Positions 50,814-61,901 are shown, counted from the stretch's first letter. The stretch is 64,000 nt of DNA from Cupriavidus sp. IDO (GCF_000812465.1 NZ_JWMA01000015.1:32122-96121); one strand, 5' to 3'. Numbers and translations are program-made. The notes: generated from the letters alone by a model not told the origin.

Positions 50814-51727
50814 TGCGCACGCTGCCACCTGAACCTTCGTTGTTCGATGGCGCCGACGGCGGAGCTCCGGCCTCGCCGGTCGGGCCGGACGCGCCGACCT
50901 GGCAACTGTTCGAAGAGGATATGTTCGAGGGCATTGCCCGCCTGCCCGACGGCTCCGTGGACCTGATCGTCGCCGATCCGCCGTACGGCCTGGGCAAGGA
51001 CTACGGCAATGATTCCGACCTGCTGTCCGGCCAGGCCTACCTGGACTGGTCGGAGCGCTGGATGGATGCGGTCGTGCCCAAGCTGGCACCCAAGGGCACG
51101 CTCTATCTCTTCTGCACCTGGCAATACTCGCCCGAGCTGTTCGTCATGCTCAAGCGGCGCCTGACCATGATCAACGAGATCATCTGGGACCGGCGCGTGC
51201 CGAGCATGGGCGGCACCACGCGCAAGTATTCGTCGGTGCACGACAACATCGGCTTCTTCGGCAAGGCGCGCGACTACTACTTCGACCTGGATCCCGTGCG
51301 GATTCCGTACGATCCCGAGACCAAGAAGGCGCGCAGCCGCCCGCGTTTCGAAGGCAAGAAGTGGCTGGAGGTCGGCTACAACCCCAAGGACCTGTGGAGC
51401 ATCTCGCGCATTCACCGCCAGGATCCGGAGCGTGCCGACCATCCTACGCAGAAGCCGCTGGAGATTGTCGAGCGGATGGTGCTGTCGAGTTGCCCGCCAG
51501 GCGGGCTGGTGCTGGACCCGTTCGCGGGCAGCGGCACCACGGCGGTGGCGTGCCTGCGCCACGGCCGGCGCTTTGCCGGCTTCGAGATCAATCCCGACTA
51601 TGTGCGCGTGGCGCACAAGCGCATTGCCGCCACCATGCCGCTGTCGCGGCCGGCGGACGCGAACCCAACCCCTGCCGCCGCCAACGACGATGCCTCGCCG
51701 GTGCCGCGGCCTCACCTGATTCCCTGA
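50813..51727 (+). CDS. Orphan site-specific DNA methyltransferase (beta-class order)
   Basis: A 304-residue N6-adenine/N4-cytosine type methyltransferase. Catalytic motif IV is DPPYG (about 54) and the SAM-binding motif [11 protein letters not shown], comes near residue 235, so the order is IV, recognition region, I: beta class. No restriction gene is nearby. It is embedded between trpB and trpA with 1-base overlap and 1-base gap. From memory, a methyltransferase in the same locus of Burkholderia cenocepacia was reported to modify GTWWAC; the same target here is inference. Confidence 0.88.
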   Translation: MRTLPPEPSLFDGADGGAPASPVGPDAPTWQLFEEDMFEGIARLPDGSVDLIVADPPYGLGKDYGNDSDLLSGQAYLDWSERWMDAVVPKLAPKGTLYLFCTWQYSPELFVMLKRRLTMINEIIWDRRVPSMGGTTRKYSSVHDNIGFFGKARDYYFDLDPVRIPYDPETKKARSRPRFEGKKWLEVGYNPKDLWSISRIHRQDPERADHPTQKPLEIVERMVLSSCPPGGLVLDPFAGSGTTAVACLRHGRRFAGFEINPDYVRVAHKRIAATMPLSRPADANPTPAAANDDASPVPRPHLIP

Positions 51728-51728
51728 T

Positions 51729-52526
51729 ATGTCCCGTATCCAGAAGACGTTCGCGGCACTGGCCGCGCAGCAGAAGAAGGGCCTGATTCCGTTTATCACC
51801 GCGGGCGATCCCGAGCCGGGGCTCACCGTGGAACTGATGCATGCACTGGTGGCCGGCGGCGCCGACGTGATCGAACTCGGTGTGCCGTTTTCCGATCCGA
51901 TGGCCGATGGCCCGGTGATCCAGCGCGCCTCCGAGCGCGCCCTTGCGCAAGGCGTTTCGCTGACGCAGGTGCTGCAATGGGTGCGCGAATTCCGCCAGAC
52001 CAATGCGGATACGCCGGTGGTGCTGATGGGCTACGCCAACCCGATCGAGCGCATGGGCGAAGAGGCCTTCGCCACCGCCGCTCGCGCGGCCGGCGTCGAT
52101 GGCGTGCTGGTGGTCGACTATCCGCCCGAGGAGTGCGAGTCGTTCGCCGCACTGATGCGCGCCAACCAGATGGATCCGATCTTCCTGCTGGCGCCGACCT
52201 CGACCGACGACCGCATCGAAGCCGTGGCGAAGGTGGCCAGCGGCTATCTCTACTACGTGTCGCTCAAGGGCGTGACGGGTTCCGCCACGCTCGACCTGGA
52301 CAGCGTGGCTGCGCGCATCCCGCTGATCAAGCGTCATGCCAACCTGCCGGTCGGCGTCGGCTTCGGCATCCGCGATGCGCAGACCGCGCGCGCGATCGGC
52401 AGCGTGGCGGATGCGGTCGTGATCGGCAGCCGCCTGGTGCAACTGCTGGAAGATGCGCCGCGCGCGCAGGCGGTACAATCGCTGCGCTCGTTTATCGCGG
52501 AAATTCGCCAGGCGCTTGATAGCTGA
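51729..52526 (+). CDS. trpA: Tryptophan synthase alpha chain
   Basis: A 265-residue TIM-barrel subunit that cleaves indole-3-glycerol phosphate. The catalytic Glu is in [16 protein letters not shown] (about 51) and the catalytic Asp in [10 protein letters not shown]; the phosphate-binding GVGFGIRD is near 210. It starts 1 base after the methyltransferase stop. Confidence 0.98.
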   Translation: MSRIQKTFAALAAQQKKGLIPFITAGDPEPGLTVELMHALVAGGADVIELGVPFSDPMADGPVIQRASERALAQGVSLTQVLQWVREFRQTNADTPVVLMGYANPIERMGEEAFATAARAAGVDGVLVVDYPPEECESFAALMRANQMDPIFLLAPTSTDDRIEAVAKVASGYLYYVSLKGVTGSATLDLDSVAARIPLIKRHANLPVGVGFGIRDAQTARAIGSVADAVVIGSRLVQLLEDAPRAQAVQSLRSFIAEIRQALDS

Positions 52527-52545
52527 AGGTGATCTGTTGCCGACA

Positions 52546-52571
52546 CCTGAGCCACTATTTAGTGGCTCAGG
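52546..52571 (+). terminator. Hairpin between trpA and accD
   Basis: A 12-base perfect stem CCTGAGCCACTA/TAGTGGCTCAGG with a 2-base loop. No U-tract follows, so it may be a weak terminator or a processing/stability element. Confidence 0.55.
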
Positions 52572-52708
52572 ATGCACAAGGCGCGCGTTTTGCTTCGGCC
52601 AGACGCGGTCGGCGTGGTAAATTCGCGGCCTGATTCCCTGCCGTTCCTGTGCCGTTCCGCAATTGCGGAGATCGGCGAGGCCGCGGCAGCTATCCGAAAG
52701 GAGCTTTC

Positions 52709-53581
52709 ATGAGCTGGTTGGATAAACTCCTGCCCCCCAAGATTCAACAGACCGACCCCTCCACCCGCAAGGGCATTCCGGAAGGGCTGTGGGTCAAGTG
52801 CCCGTCGTGCGAGTCCACGCTGTACCGGACCGACGTCGAGGCCAACCTGCACGTCTGCCCCAAGTGCGACCACCATATGCGCATTGGCGCGCGCGCGCGC
52901 CTGGACGCGCTGCTGGACGCCGAAGGCCGCTATGAGATCGGCCAGGAAATCGTGCCGGTCGACGCCCTGAAGTTCAAGGATTCCAAGAAGTACCCGGACC
53001 GCATCAAGGCGGCCATGGAAGACACCGGCGAGACCGATGCCATGGTCGTGATGGGCGGCGCCATCCACACCGTTCCGGTGGTGGTGAGCTGCTTCGAGTT
53101 CGAGTTCATGGGCGGTTCGATGGGCTCCGTGGTCGGCGAGCGCTTCGTCCGTGGCGCGCAGGCCGCGCTGGAGCAGAAGGTCCCGTTCATCTGCTTTACC
53201 GCCACCGGCGGCGCGCGCATGCAGGAAAGCCTGCTGTCGCTGCTGCAGATGGCCAAGACCACGTCGATGCTGAACCACCTGACGGCCGCCAAGCTGCCGT
53301 TCATCAGCGTGCTGACCGACCCGACCATGGGTGGCGTGTCCGCCAGCTTCGCCTTCCTGGGCGATGTGGTGATCGCCGAGCCCAAGGCACTGATCGGCTT
53401 TGCCGGCCCGCGCGTGATCGAGCAGACCGTGCGCGAGAAGCTGCCGGAGGGCTTCCAGCGCGCCGAGTTCCTGTTGCAGAAGGGCGCCATCGACATGATC
53501 GTCGACCGCCGCAAGCTGCGCAGCGAACTGGCCCAGTTGCTGGCGCTGCTGCAAAAGCAACCGGCGGATGCGGTCGCATAA
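52709..53581 (+). CDS. accD: Acetyl-CoA carboxylase carboxyltransferase subunit beta
   Basis: A 290-residue subunit that, with AccA, transfers carboxyl from biotin to acetyl-CoA for fatty-acid synthesis. The four-Cys zinc finger is CPSC...CPKC at about 31-53. The crotonase-like core includes [19 protein letters not shown] and [17 protein letters not shown] precedes the ATG at 52709. Confidence 0.98.
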   Translation: MSWLDKLLPPKIQQTDPSTRKGIPEGLWVKCPSCESTLYRTDVEANLHVCPKCDHHMRIGARARLDALLDAEGRYEIGQEIVPVDALKFKDSKKYPDRIKAAMEDTGETDAMVVMGGAIHTVPVVVSCFEFEFMGGSMGSVVGERFVRGAQAALEQKVPFICFTATGGARMQESLLSLLQMAKTTSMLNHLTAAKLPFISVLTDPTMGGVSASFAFLGDVVIAEPKALIGFAGPRVIEQTVREKLPEGFQRAEFLLQKGAIDMIVDRRKLRSELAQLLALLQKQPADAVA

Positions 53582-53728
53582 ATTGCATTGAATGATCGGA
53601 GCGAGGGCGCGGGTGGTTGACGCGCCTTTCGCTTTTCTTGGGCGTCGCCGCGGCGTTTGCATGCTGCCGGCGCCCTTGACTTTGAGGCCTGCTGGCCGAA
53701 TCTAGTAGCAAAGCTTTCCAAGCCCCTC

Positions 53729-55039
53729 ATGCCAGTCTTCCATACCCTTCCCGAATGGTTGTCCCATCTCGAAACCGCCCACCCGGTGGGCATCGACATG
53801 GGCCTGACCCGGATCACCCGCGTCAAGGAAGCCCTCGGGCTGCGCATCGACGCCGTGGTTTTCACCGTCGGTGGCACCAACGGAAAGGGCTCCACCTGCG
53901 CCATCCTGGAGCGCATCCTGCTGGAAGCGGGCTACAAGGTCGGCTGCCATACGTCGCCGCACCTGATCTCGTTCAACGAGCGCGCGCGCATCAACGGCGA
54001 GTTTGCGACCGATGCCGAGCTGCTGCCGCACTTTGAGGCGGTGGAGCGCGCGCGCAACAGCTACGCGGACCCGGTCAGCCTGACCTACTTCGAGTTCACC
54101 ACGCTGGCGATCATCCATGCCTTCGCTGCGGCCGGCCTGGACGCGATCATCCTGGAAGTGGGGCTGGGCGGCCGTCTGGATGCGGTCAACGTGATCGATA
54201 CGGACTGCGCGATTATCACCAGCGTGGATATCGACCACACTCAGTACCTGGGCAACACGCGGGAAGAAATCGGCTTTGAAAAGGCCGGCATTTTCCGGCC
54301 CGGCGTGCCCGCGATCTGCGGCGATCCGGTGCCGCCCAAATCGCTGGTGGAGCATGCGGAGGCCATCGGTGCCGACCTGTGGCTGGTGGGGCGCGATTTC
54401 AACTTCCGGGCCGCTAAGGGCCAGGAGCGTCAGCAATGGGACTGGAGCGGCCGCGAGCGCAAGCTCAACGGTCTGGGCTACCCGGCGCTGCGCGGCGCCA
54501 ACCAGCTGCTGAACGCTTCGGCGGCGCTGGCGGCGCTGCAGGCCTTGCGTCCGCGCCTGCCGGTCAGTGCGCAGGAAGTGCGCAACGGGCTGGCGTTCGT
54601 GGAACTGCCGGGGCGCTTCCAGGTGCTGCCGGGGCGTCCCGCCGTGATCCTCGATGTGGCGCACAACCCGCATGCAGCGGCCACGCTGGGGCAGAACCTG
54701 GAGAACATGGGCTTCTTCCGGTACACCTATGCAGTGTTCGGCGCCATGCAGGACAAGGACATCGCCGGCGTGCTGCGCCACGTGGCCGACAAGGTGGACC
54801 ACTGGTGTCTGTGCGACCTTCCGACCGAGCGCGCCGCGCCTGCCGCGGAGCTGCTTGCGAAGCTGGAAGAGGGCGGTTTCCAGGCGGGCCCGGACGCGAC
54901 CGCTGCCTGCTTTTCGAGCCCGGAGGCGGCATTTCGCGATGCCATCGAGAGAGCGACCGAGAATGATAGAATTCTGGTCTTCGGATCGTTCTATACCGTT
55001 GCCGGCGTGATGGCGTACCGCGCCACGCAGGCGCACTGA
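53729..55039 (+). CDS. folC: Bifunctional dihydrofolate / folylpolyglutamate synthase
   Basis: A 436-residue Mur-ligase-like enzyme that makes dihydrofolate and adds glutamates to folates. The P-loop is GGTNGKGSTCA (about 48-58); further motifs are HTSPHLISFNERARING, SVDIDHTQYLG and ILDVAHNPHAA. The ATG at 53729 lacks a strong Shine-Dalgarno. Confidence 0.95.
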   Translation: MPVFHTLPEWLSHLETAHPVGIDMGLTRITRVKEALGLRIDAVVFTVGGTNGKGSTCAILERILLEAGYKVGCHTSPHLISFNERARINGEFATDAELLPHFEAVERARNSYADPVSLTYFEFTTLAIIHAFAAAGLDAIILEVGLGGRLDAVNVIDTDCAIITSVDIDHTQYLGNTREEIGFEKAGIFRPGVPAICGDPVPPKSLVEHAEAIGADLWLVGRDFNFRAAKGQERQQWDWSGRERKLNGLGYPALRGANQLLNASAALAALQALRPRLPVSAQEVRNGLAFVELPGRFQVLPGRPAVILDVAHNPHAAATLGQNLENMGFFRYTYAVFGAMQDKDIAGVLRHVADKVDHWCLCDLPTERAAPAAELLAKLEEGGFQAGPDATAACFSSPEAAFRDAIERATENDRILVFGSFYTVAGVMAYRATQAH

Positions 55040-55123
55040 TGTGACAGTGCACGCGGTAATGCGCGATAACTGAGCCACAAACTCAACGGCTGGCCGCAAC
55101 CAGCCGTCGCACCGAACCAATCT

Positions 55124-55861
55124 ATGGGCCTGCTTTCGCTGTTTTCTTCCCGCAAGGGCAACGACCCGGCACCAGAGCGTGCGCGCCGTCAGCGTACCGA
55201 TCCGGGTGCAGGCATCGCCTCGTCGCGCCGGCTGGCGGAGGAATATGCCGACGACACGCTCGACCCGGAATTCCCGCAGAAGCAGCGCGCGCGCCGCCGC
55301 CTGATCGGCGCCGTGGTGCTGGTGGTGGCCGCGGTCATCGTGCTGCCCATCATCTTTGAAACCAAGCCTCGCCCGGTGTCTGAAGACGTATCGGTGAAAG
55401 TCTCCGGCGGGCAGGGCACCGCGCAGAAACCCAAGGTCGAGCCCCGCAAGGCCGATCCGCTGCCGCCCGCCCCGCAGGCCCGCTCCGATGCCGACGCGCT
55501 GGACGCCGGCGAGGAACTGGTCAGCGCGCCCGCCAAGCCTGCTGCCGACAAGCCCGCCACCCGTGCCGAGGCCAAGCCCGCCGAATCCAGGCCTGCTGAC
55601 GCAAAGACCGCGGAAGCCAAGCCGCAGGGCAGCGGCAAATTCCTGATCCTGATTGGCGCCTTCTCGTCGGAAGAGAAGGCGAAAAACTGGCTGGCCAAGC
55701 TCAAGGCGAGCAAGGTGCCGGCATACATCGAGAAGAAAGTGCTGGCCGACGGCGAGCGCGTGCTGCTGCGCGCCGGTCCCTTCAGTGACCGTGACGCCGC
55801 CGATGCTGCCGACAAGCGCGTGCGCGCCACGGGGCTGACGTCGAAGGTGATAGAACAGTGA
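55124..55861 (+). CDS. SPOR-domain membrane protein, DedD-like
   Basis: A 245-residue bitopic inner-membrane protein: basic cytoplasmic part to about 58, one transmembrane helix (LIGAVVLVVAAVIVLPIIF, about 60-78), Ala/Pro/Lys-rich periplasmic linker and a C-terminal SPOR domain (about 168-245; FLILIGAFSSEEKAKNWL). SPOR domains bind denuded peptidoglycan at the division septum. Its place between folC and cvpA matches dedD. Confidence 0.9.
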   Translation: MGLLSLFSSRKGNDPAPERARRQRTDPGAGIASSRRLAEEYADDTLDPEFPQKQRARRRLIGAVVLVVAAVIVLPIIFETKPRPVSEDVSVKVSGGQGTAQKPKVEPRKADPLPPAPQARSDADALDAGEELVSAPAKPAADKPATRAEAKPAESRPADAKTAEAKPQGSGKFLILIGAFSSEEKAKNWLAKLKASKVPAYIEKKVLADGERVLLRAGPFSDRDAADAADKRVRATGLTSKVIEQ

Positions 55862-55899
55862 CGCCAGCGCGGGGCACGCGGTGCGGCCCCGCTTGAACG

Positions 55900-56397
55900 A
55901 TGCAGCCAACTTTTTTTGACTATGGCGTGGCCTTCATCCTGATCGCCTCCAGCCTGATCGGTGTGCTGCGCGGCCTGGTCCGCGAGGTGCTGTCGCTGAT
56001 CGGCTGGGTGGTGGCGTTCTGGGTGGCATATCGCTATGGCGCTGTTGCCGCGGGTTGGATGCCCGAGTCATTGCCGGGCGGAGAACTGGCCCGGCACGCG
56101 CTTGGATTCGTGGTGCTGCTGATCGGCACCGTTATCGGCGCGGCGCTGGCTGGCACGGTGTTCGGCCAGTTGCTCGAGAGCACCGGGCTGAAGCCGGCGG
56201 ATCGCGGCCTCGGGCTGGTGTTCGGGCTGATGCGCGGTGCGCTGGTGGTGATGCTGGTGGTGACGCTGGCCGGGCTCACCAAGTTGCCGGAAGAGGCCTT
56301 CTGGCGCGACGCCGTGACGCGTCCCTATGTGATGCAGGCGATGGAGTCGCTCAGGCCCTGGCTGCCTCCGGAGCTGGCCAGATACGTGAAGACATGA
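55900..56397 (+). CDS. cvpA: CvpA family membrane protein
   Basis: A 165-residue inner-membrane protein with four hydrophobic helices and the family opening FDYGVAFILIASSLIGVLRGLVREVLSLIGW. In E. coli cvpA is needed for colicin V production and lies just upstream of purF, the same order as here. Confidence 0.92.
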   Translation: MQPTFFDYGVAFILIASSLIGVLRGLVREVLSLIGWVVAFWVAYRYGAVAAGWMPESLPGGELARHALGFVVLLIGTVIGAALAGTVFGQLLESTGLKPADRGLGLVFGLMRGALVVMLVVTLAGLTKLPEEAFWRDAVTRPYVMQAMESLRPWLPPELARYVKT

Positions 56398-56490
56398 GGC
56401 CGGGCATCCCGTCCGGCCGGTAGTACGCAGGCCCTGTCCGCCGGGACAAGGTTGCGCCCCCTGATTCAAAGCCTTTCCTGGGAGTTTGGC

Positions 56491-58020
56491 ATGTGCGGTA
56501 TCGTCGGCGTGGTCTCTGCCACCCCCGTAAACCAACTGATTTACGATAGCCTGCTGTTGTTGCAACACCGTGGACAGGATGCTGCCGGCATCGCCACCGC
56601 CAACGGCAGTACCTTCCATATGCACAAGGCCAATGGCCTCGTGCGCGACGTCTTCCGGACGCGCAACATGCGTGGCCTGCCCGGCATGGCAGGCATTGGC
56701 CAGGTGCGTTACCCGACCGCCGGCTCGGCTTCCAGCGAGGAAGAGGCCCAGCCTTTCTACGTCAACGCCCCCTACGGCATCATCCTGGCGCACAACGGCA
56801 ACCTGACCAACTGGGAACAGTTGCGCGAGGAAATGTTCCGCCGCGACCGCCGCCACATCAACACGCACTCGGACACCGAAGTGCTGCTGAACGTGCTGGC
56901 CGACGAGCTGCAACGCGCCAGCCACGGCATGGCGCTGGAGCCCGAAACCATCTTTACGGCCGTGGCGGGCATGCACCGCCGCGTGCGGGGCTCGTACGCG
57001 ATTGCCGCGCAGATCGCCGGCTACGGCATGCTGGCCGTGCGCGATCCGTTCGGCATCCGCCCGCTGTGCCTGGGCAGCGTCGATACCCCGACCGGCAAGG
57101 AATGGATGGTGGCATCCGAGTCGGTGGCGCTGGAAGGCATCGGCTACCGCCTGGAGCGCGACGTGGCGCCGGGCGAGGCCATCTTCATCGACCTCGACGG
57201 CAAGCTCTACAGCAAGCAATGCGCCGACAACCCGGTGCTGACGCCGTGCATTTTCGAGTACGTCTACCTGGCCCGCCCGGATTCGTGCATCGACGGCGTG
57301 CCGGTCTACGACGCGCGCCTGCGCATGGGTGACTACCTGGCGGAAAAGATCCGCAAGGAAGTGTCGGCCGGCGACATCGACGTGGTGATGCCGATCCCCG
57401 ATTCGAGCCGCCCCGCCGCGATGCAGGTGGCCAACCGCCTCGGCGTGAACTACCGCGAAGGCTTCTTCAAGAACCGCTATGTCGGCCGCACCTTCATCAT
57501 GCCCGGCCAGGCCGTGCGCAAGAAGTCGGTGCGCCAGAAGCTCAACGCCATGGGCGTGGAGTTCAAGGGCAAGAACGTGCTGATCGTGGACGATTCGATC
57601 GTGCGCGGCACTACCTCGTTCGAGATCGTGCAGATGGCGCGCGACGCCGGCGCCAAGAAGGTGATCTTTGCCTCGGCCGCGCCGCCGGTGAAGTTCCCCA
57701 ACGTGTACGGTATCGACATGCCGACCCGCAGCGAGCTGGTGGCGCATGGCCGCACCCATGACGAGATCGCACGCATCATCGGCGCGGACCAGCTGGTCTA
57801 CCAGGATGTCGAGGCGATGAAGCAGGCGGTGCGCGATATCAACCCGGCGCTGAAGGACTTCGACGCATCGTGCTTCGACGGCCGCTACATCACCGGCGAT
57901 ATCGACGAGGCCTACCTGGATCGGCTGGAAACGGCACGCAGCCTGGCAGACCGCGAAGGCAACGGTGGCGATACCGAGCGCTCGCAACTGCACCTGCAGC
58001 GCTCCGGCGGCAACGAGTAA
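56491..58020 (+). CDS. purF: Amidophosphoribosyltransferase
   Basis: A 509-residue first enzyme of purine synthesis. After removal of Met1 the nucleophile is Cys2 (CGIVGVV). The glutaminase domain has [10 protein letters not shown] and HNGNLTN; the phosphoribosyltransferase PRPP loop is [14 protein letters not shown] (about 366-379). Length is normal. Confidence 0.97.
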   Translation: MCGIVGVVSATPVNQLIYDSLLLLQHRGQDAAGIATANGSTFHMHKANGLVRDVFRTRNMRGLPGMAGIGQVRYPTAGSASSEEEAQPFYVNAPYGIILAHNGNLTNWEQLREEMFRRDRRHINTHSDTEVLLNVLADELQRASHGMALEPETIFTAVAGMHRRVRGSYAIAAQIAGYGMLAVRDPFGIRPLCLGSVDTPTGKEWMVASESVALEGIGYRLERDVAPGEAIFIDLDGKLYSKQCADNPVLTPCIFEYVYLARPDSCIDGVPVYDARLRMGDYLAEKIRKEVSAGDIDVVMPIPDSSRPAAMQVANRLGVNYREGFFKNRYVGRTFIMPGQAVRKKSVRQKLNAMGVEFKGKNVLIVDDSIVRGTTSFEIVQMARDAGAKKVIFASAAPPVKFPNVYGIDMPTRSELVAHGRTHDEIARIIGADQLVYQDVEAMKQAVRDINPALKDFDASCFDGRYITGDIDEAYLDRLETARSLADREGNGGDTERSQLHLQRSGGNE

Positions 58021-58055
58021 GCCGCGTCACGGCCACACACGTTGACGAATGCGAG

Positions 58056-58078
58056 GCCCGGCCGTAACATGGCCGGGC
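58056..58078 (+). other. GC hairpin after purF, touching the SAM-II-like element
   Basis: An 8-base stem GCCCGGCC/GGCCGGGC with a 7-base loop, 35 bases after the purF stop. It could help end purF mRNA; its last two bases are shared with P1 of the candidate riboswitch. Confidence 0.45.
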
Positions 58079-58150
58079 GTCGATTTGATAGTCAGCTTGC
58101 GGACGCGGGCACGGCCTCCAGGGCTCGCCCGAAACAGCTAAAGCGGAGTG
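58077..58150 (+). promoter_or_regulatory. SAM-II-like riboswitch upstream of metZ
   Basis: P1 stem GCGTC/GACGC (58077-58081 with 58102-58106) encloses GATTTG...GCTTGCG, and the 3' core GCTAAAGCGGAG lies at 58137-58148. Spacing and the conserved GAUUU, UUGC and GCUAAA blocks fit the SAM-II H-type pseudoknot, with an extra GGGC...GCCC hairpin inserted between. The gene downstream, metZ, is a classical SAM-II target. Recognised by eye, so a covariance-model search is needed. Confidence 0.6.
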
Positions 58151-58198
58151 CCGGCCTCGACCGGCGCAGCGCGCAGCGAATCCCGTACCAGACAGGCA

Positions 58199-58236
58199 GC
58201 CCGTCGATCCGACTCACCGATCGTACGGGCTTTTTT
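58199..58236 (+). terminator. Leader terminator upstream of metZ
   Basis: Stem GCCCGT-CGATC with GATCG-T-ACGGGC (one bulge) followed by TTTTTT, 75 bases before metZ. The upstream CCCGTAC (58182-58188) can pair with GTACGGG (58223-58229) and so exclude the terminator, giving an antiterminator option. Confidence 0.8.
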
Positions 58237-58311
58237 CATGGCCGCGCTCCGGACCGCGATCCCGAGCCTCCGAATAATCGCAACCCGCGCGGGTACCGCC
58301 GCGCCACCAGC

Positions 58312-59517
58312 ATGAACGAACCGCTCAATCCCGAATCGTTTGGCATCGACACCCTCGGCGTGCGCGCAGGTACGCTGCGCAGCGAATATATGGAGCATTC
58401 CGAGGCCATGTTCCTGACCTCGAGCTTCTGCTTCAACAGCGCCGCCGAAGCCGCCGAGCGCTTCGCCCACTCGGAGGAGGGCTTCACCTACTCCCGCTTC
58501 ACCAATCCCACGGTGTCGATGTTCCAGTCGCGTCTGGCCGCGCTGGAAGGGGCCGAGGCGTGCATGGCTACGGCTTCGGGTATGAGTGCGATCCTGTCGG
58601 TCGTGATGTCCTTGCTGCAGGCCGGTGACCACCTGGTCAGCTCGCGCGCGATCTTCGGCTCGACCATGACCCTGTTCTCGAACATCTTCTCGAAGTTCGG
58701 CGTTGAAACGACCTTTGTCGACCCGAGCGACCTGAATGCATGGCGCGCGGCGGTCAGACCGACGACGAAGCTGTTCTTCCTGGAAACCCCGTCGAACCCG
58801 CTGACGGAGGTGGCCGACATTGCCGCCGTCGCCGATATCGCCCACAACGCGGGCGCGCTGCTGGTGGTCGACAACTGCTTCTGTTCGCCGGCGCTGCAGC
58901 AGCCGATCAAGTTTGGCGCCGACATCGTGGTGCATTCGGCCACCAAGCATATCGACGGGCAGGGGCGGGTGCTGGGCGGGGCCGTGCTGGGAACGCACGA
59001 CTTCATCATGGGCAAGGTCTTCCCGTTTGTGCGCACTGCCGGCCCGACGCTGTCGGCGTTCAATGCATGGGTGCTGCTCAAGGGCATGGAAACGCTGGCG
59101 ATCCGCATGGAGCGGCATTCGGCCAGCGCGCTGGCAATTGCCGAGTTCCTGGAGTCGCATCCCGCGGTGGCACGCGTGTTCCACCCGGCGCTGAAATCGC
59201 ACCCGCAGCACGAGATCGCCATGCGCCAGCAGAGCGGCGGCGGCGCCATCGTGTCGTTCGAGCTGAAGGGCGCCACGCCCGAGCAGCAGCGCGCCAATGC
59301 CTGGCGCGTGATCGACAGCACCCGGCTGTGCTCGATCACCGGCAACCTCGGTGATACGCGCACGACCATCACGCATCCCTATACCACCACGCACGGCCGG
59401 GTCAGCCCGGAGGCAAAGGCAGCCGCGGGCATCAGCGAAGGGCTGATCCGCCTGGCGGTGGGGCTGGAATCGGTGGCAGACCTGAAGGCTGACCTGCTGC
59501 GCGGGCTGCAGGGATAA
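58312..59517 (+). CDS. metZ: O-succinylhomoserine sulfhydrylase
   Basis: A 401-residue gamma-family PLP enzyme that makes homocysteine directly from O-succinylhomoserine and sulfide. The PLP Lys is in VHSATKHIDGQGR (about K210), with YSRFTNPTVSMFQSRLAALEG near the N-terminus. Family overlap with O-acetylhomoserine sulfhydrylase leaves the substrate slightly open. No strong Shine-Dalgarno. Control by the SAM-II-like leader is likely. Confidence 0.93.
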   Translation: MNEPLNPESFGIDTLGVRAGTLRSEYMEHSEAMFLTSSFCFNSAAEAAERFAHSEEGFTYSRFTNPTVSMFQSRLAALEGAEACMATASGMSAILSVVMSLLQAGDHLVSSRAIFGSTMTLFSNIFSKFGVETTFVDPSDLNAWRAAVRPTTKLFFLETPSNPLTEVADIAAVADIAHNAGALLVVDNCFCSPALQQPIKFGADIVVHSATKHIDGQGRVLGGAVLGTHDFIMGKVFPFVRTAGPTLSAFNAWVLLKGMETLAIRMERHSASALAIAEFLESHPAVARVFHPALKSHPQHEIAMRQQSGGGAIVSFELKGATPEQQRANAWRVIDSTRLCSITGNLGDTRTTITHPYTTTHGRVSPEAKAAAGISEGLIRLAVGLESVADLKADLLRGLQG

Positions 59518-59537
59518 GCCAGAGAGAAGGCAGCCGG

Positions 59538-59843
59538 TCAGGGCGCCGGTGCGGGCGGCGGTTCGCTGTCGCCGCCGGCCATGGCCTTGACGCCTGCCTT
59601 GGTGACGTCATAGGTCGCCTCGACCGCGGTCGAGGCGACACTGACCGCTGCCGATCCCACCGTGGTCACGGTGGAAACCGCCGCACTGCCGACCGCCACG
59701 GTCGCGCCAACGACGCTGCATCCTGATAGCGCAAGTCCCCCCATCATCGCGAGCAAGAACGCCGCACGGCGCGTGTGCGCCGCGGAAGGGTGCCCGTTTT
59801 CGTCGCGGATCAGGCTGCACGAGAAGGAAGAGCGAGGTTGCAT
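59538..59843 (-). CDS. Small lipoprotein of unknown function
   Basis: A 101-residue protein with a probable lipobox LSGC (Cys about 42) after a hydrophobic stretch (AAFLLAMMGGLAL). The mature part is Val/Ala/Thr/Ser-rich with repeated VGSAAVS units and ends with EPPPAPAP. The N-terminus before the hydrophobic stretch is unusually long (about 26 residues), so the true start may be downstream. No family is recognised. It lies 54 bases before the end of the ABC permease gene on the same strand. Confidence 0.6.
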   Translation of the reverse strand: MQPRSSFSCSLIRDENGHPSAAHTRRAAFLLAMMGGLALSGCSVVGATVAVGSAAVSTVTTVGSAAVSVASTAVEATYDVTKAGVKAMAGGDSEPPPAPAP

Positions 59844-59897
59844 GAGCGCTGCTTGCCCTGGCCGGGCCGCCGGAGTGAAGTGAGGGACGGATTGTAC

Positions 59898-60770
59898 TCA
59901 GCGCAGCAGGCGGCGGCGCAACAACACCAGCGATAGCATCAACGCTACGGCCGCGTAGGCGGCCAGCACGGCAATGTGCAGCGTCGCGTTTTCGACTGGC
60001 CGGCCGAGCATCAGCGGGCGGATCATTGCGACCGCATGCGCCAGCGGCAGGACGCTGGTCGCCGCGCGCGCACCCGCAGGTAGTTGCTCCAGCGGGAAGA
60101 ACACGCCCGACAGCAACAGCATCGGCGTAATCACCAGCGTCTGGTAGAACATGAAGAAGTCGTAGCTGGGCGCCAGCGCTGTCACGATCATCGCCAGGCT
60201 GGCGAACGCAATCCCGGCCAGCACGATGACCGGCAGCGCCAGTAGCGCGCCCGGCATGCTGGCATAGCCCAACGCACCCGCAACCAGCATGATGGCCAGG
60301 CCTGACAACACCGCCTTGCTCGCGGCCCACAGGATCTCGCCGAGCACCACGTCGCCCAGCGTGAGCGGCGCGTGCATGATCGCCTCCCACGTGCGTTGCA
60401 CATGCATGCGCGAGAAGGCCGAGTACATCGACTCGAAGCTGGCCGACATCATCACGCTTGAGGCCGTGGTACCTGCGGCCAGGAAGGCAATGTACGAAAC
60501 GCCGTTCACCTGTCCCACCAGCAGCCCGAGGCCGAGGCCTAGGCCGAACAGGTAGATCATCGGATCGGCGAGATTGCCGATCATCGAAGGAATGGCCAGC
60601 TTTTTCCACACCATGTAGTTGCGGTACCAGACCATCATCCAGTTGCGCATATTGCGCGGCAGCAGCGGCTGCGGATAGCTGGGATGCGGTGCGGCCGCAG
60701 CGGGCTTGCGGGAGGCTTGGTGGTCGGTCATGGCAGGCACCTTGCCGGGGCGCGGATCCTGTTCACTCAT
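59898..60770 (-). CDS. ABC-2 type transporter permease, NodJ family
   Basis: A 290-residue permease with six hydrophobic helices and the ABC-2 pattern (MIYLFGLGLGLGLLVG, then LLLSGVFFPLEQLP). NodJ-type permeases with NodI ATPases export small acylated or glycosylated molecules; the substrate here is unknown. The start at 60770 lies 2 bases after the ATPase stop. The first 40 residues are polar and cytoplasmic. Confidence 0.9.
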   Translation of the reverse strand: MSEQDPRPGKVPAMTDHQASRKPAAAAPHPSYPQPLLPRNMRNWMMVWYRNYMVWKKLAIPSMIGNLADPMIYLFGLGLGLGLLVGQVNGVSYIAFLAAGTTASSVMMSASFESMYSAFSRMHVQRTWEAIMHAPLTLGDVVLGEILWAASKAVLSGLAIMLVAGALGYASMPGALLALPVIVLAGIAFASLAMIVTALAPSYDFFMFYQTLVITPMLLLSGVFFPLEQLPAGARAATSVLPLAHAVAMIRPLMLGRPVENATLHIAVLAAYAAVALMLSLVLLRRRLLR

Positions 60771-60772
60771 GG

Positions 60773-61684
<912 letters not shown>

Positions 61685-61854
61685 GGCAGGAACCGGTGGA
61701 CGCGCCGCTGGGCGCAATACCCGCCATTATGCCGGTCATCGGGCTGTGCTTCCGGTGGCGCACTGCAGCATGCCTTTGGGAGGCCGCAGCCGCGAAATTC
61801 TGCATGGCGCACATGCGGGTCGGGAGCCCGCCGGTCGCGCTTTTCTGCGGGCAT

Positions 61855-61880
61855 AAAAAAACCGCCAGCATGCTGGCGGC
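61855..61880 (-). terminator. Rho-independent terminator of rpsU
   Basis: An 18-base perfect palindrome CCGCCAGCA/TGCTGGCGG followed on the minus strand by TTTTTT. Confidence 0.9.
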
Positions 61881-61901
61881 TTTTCTTGCGTACTGCGCGA
61901 A

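Noticed and set aside
52546..52571. trpA-accD hairpin as a tryptophan attenuator
   Set aside because: It lies after trpA, with no Trp-codon leader and no U-tract; a stability or weak termination role is enough.
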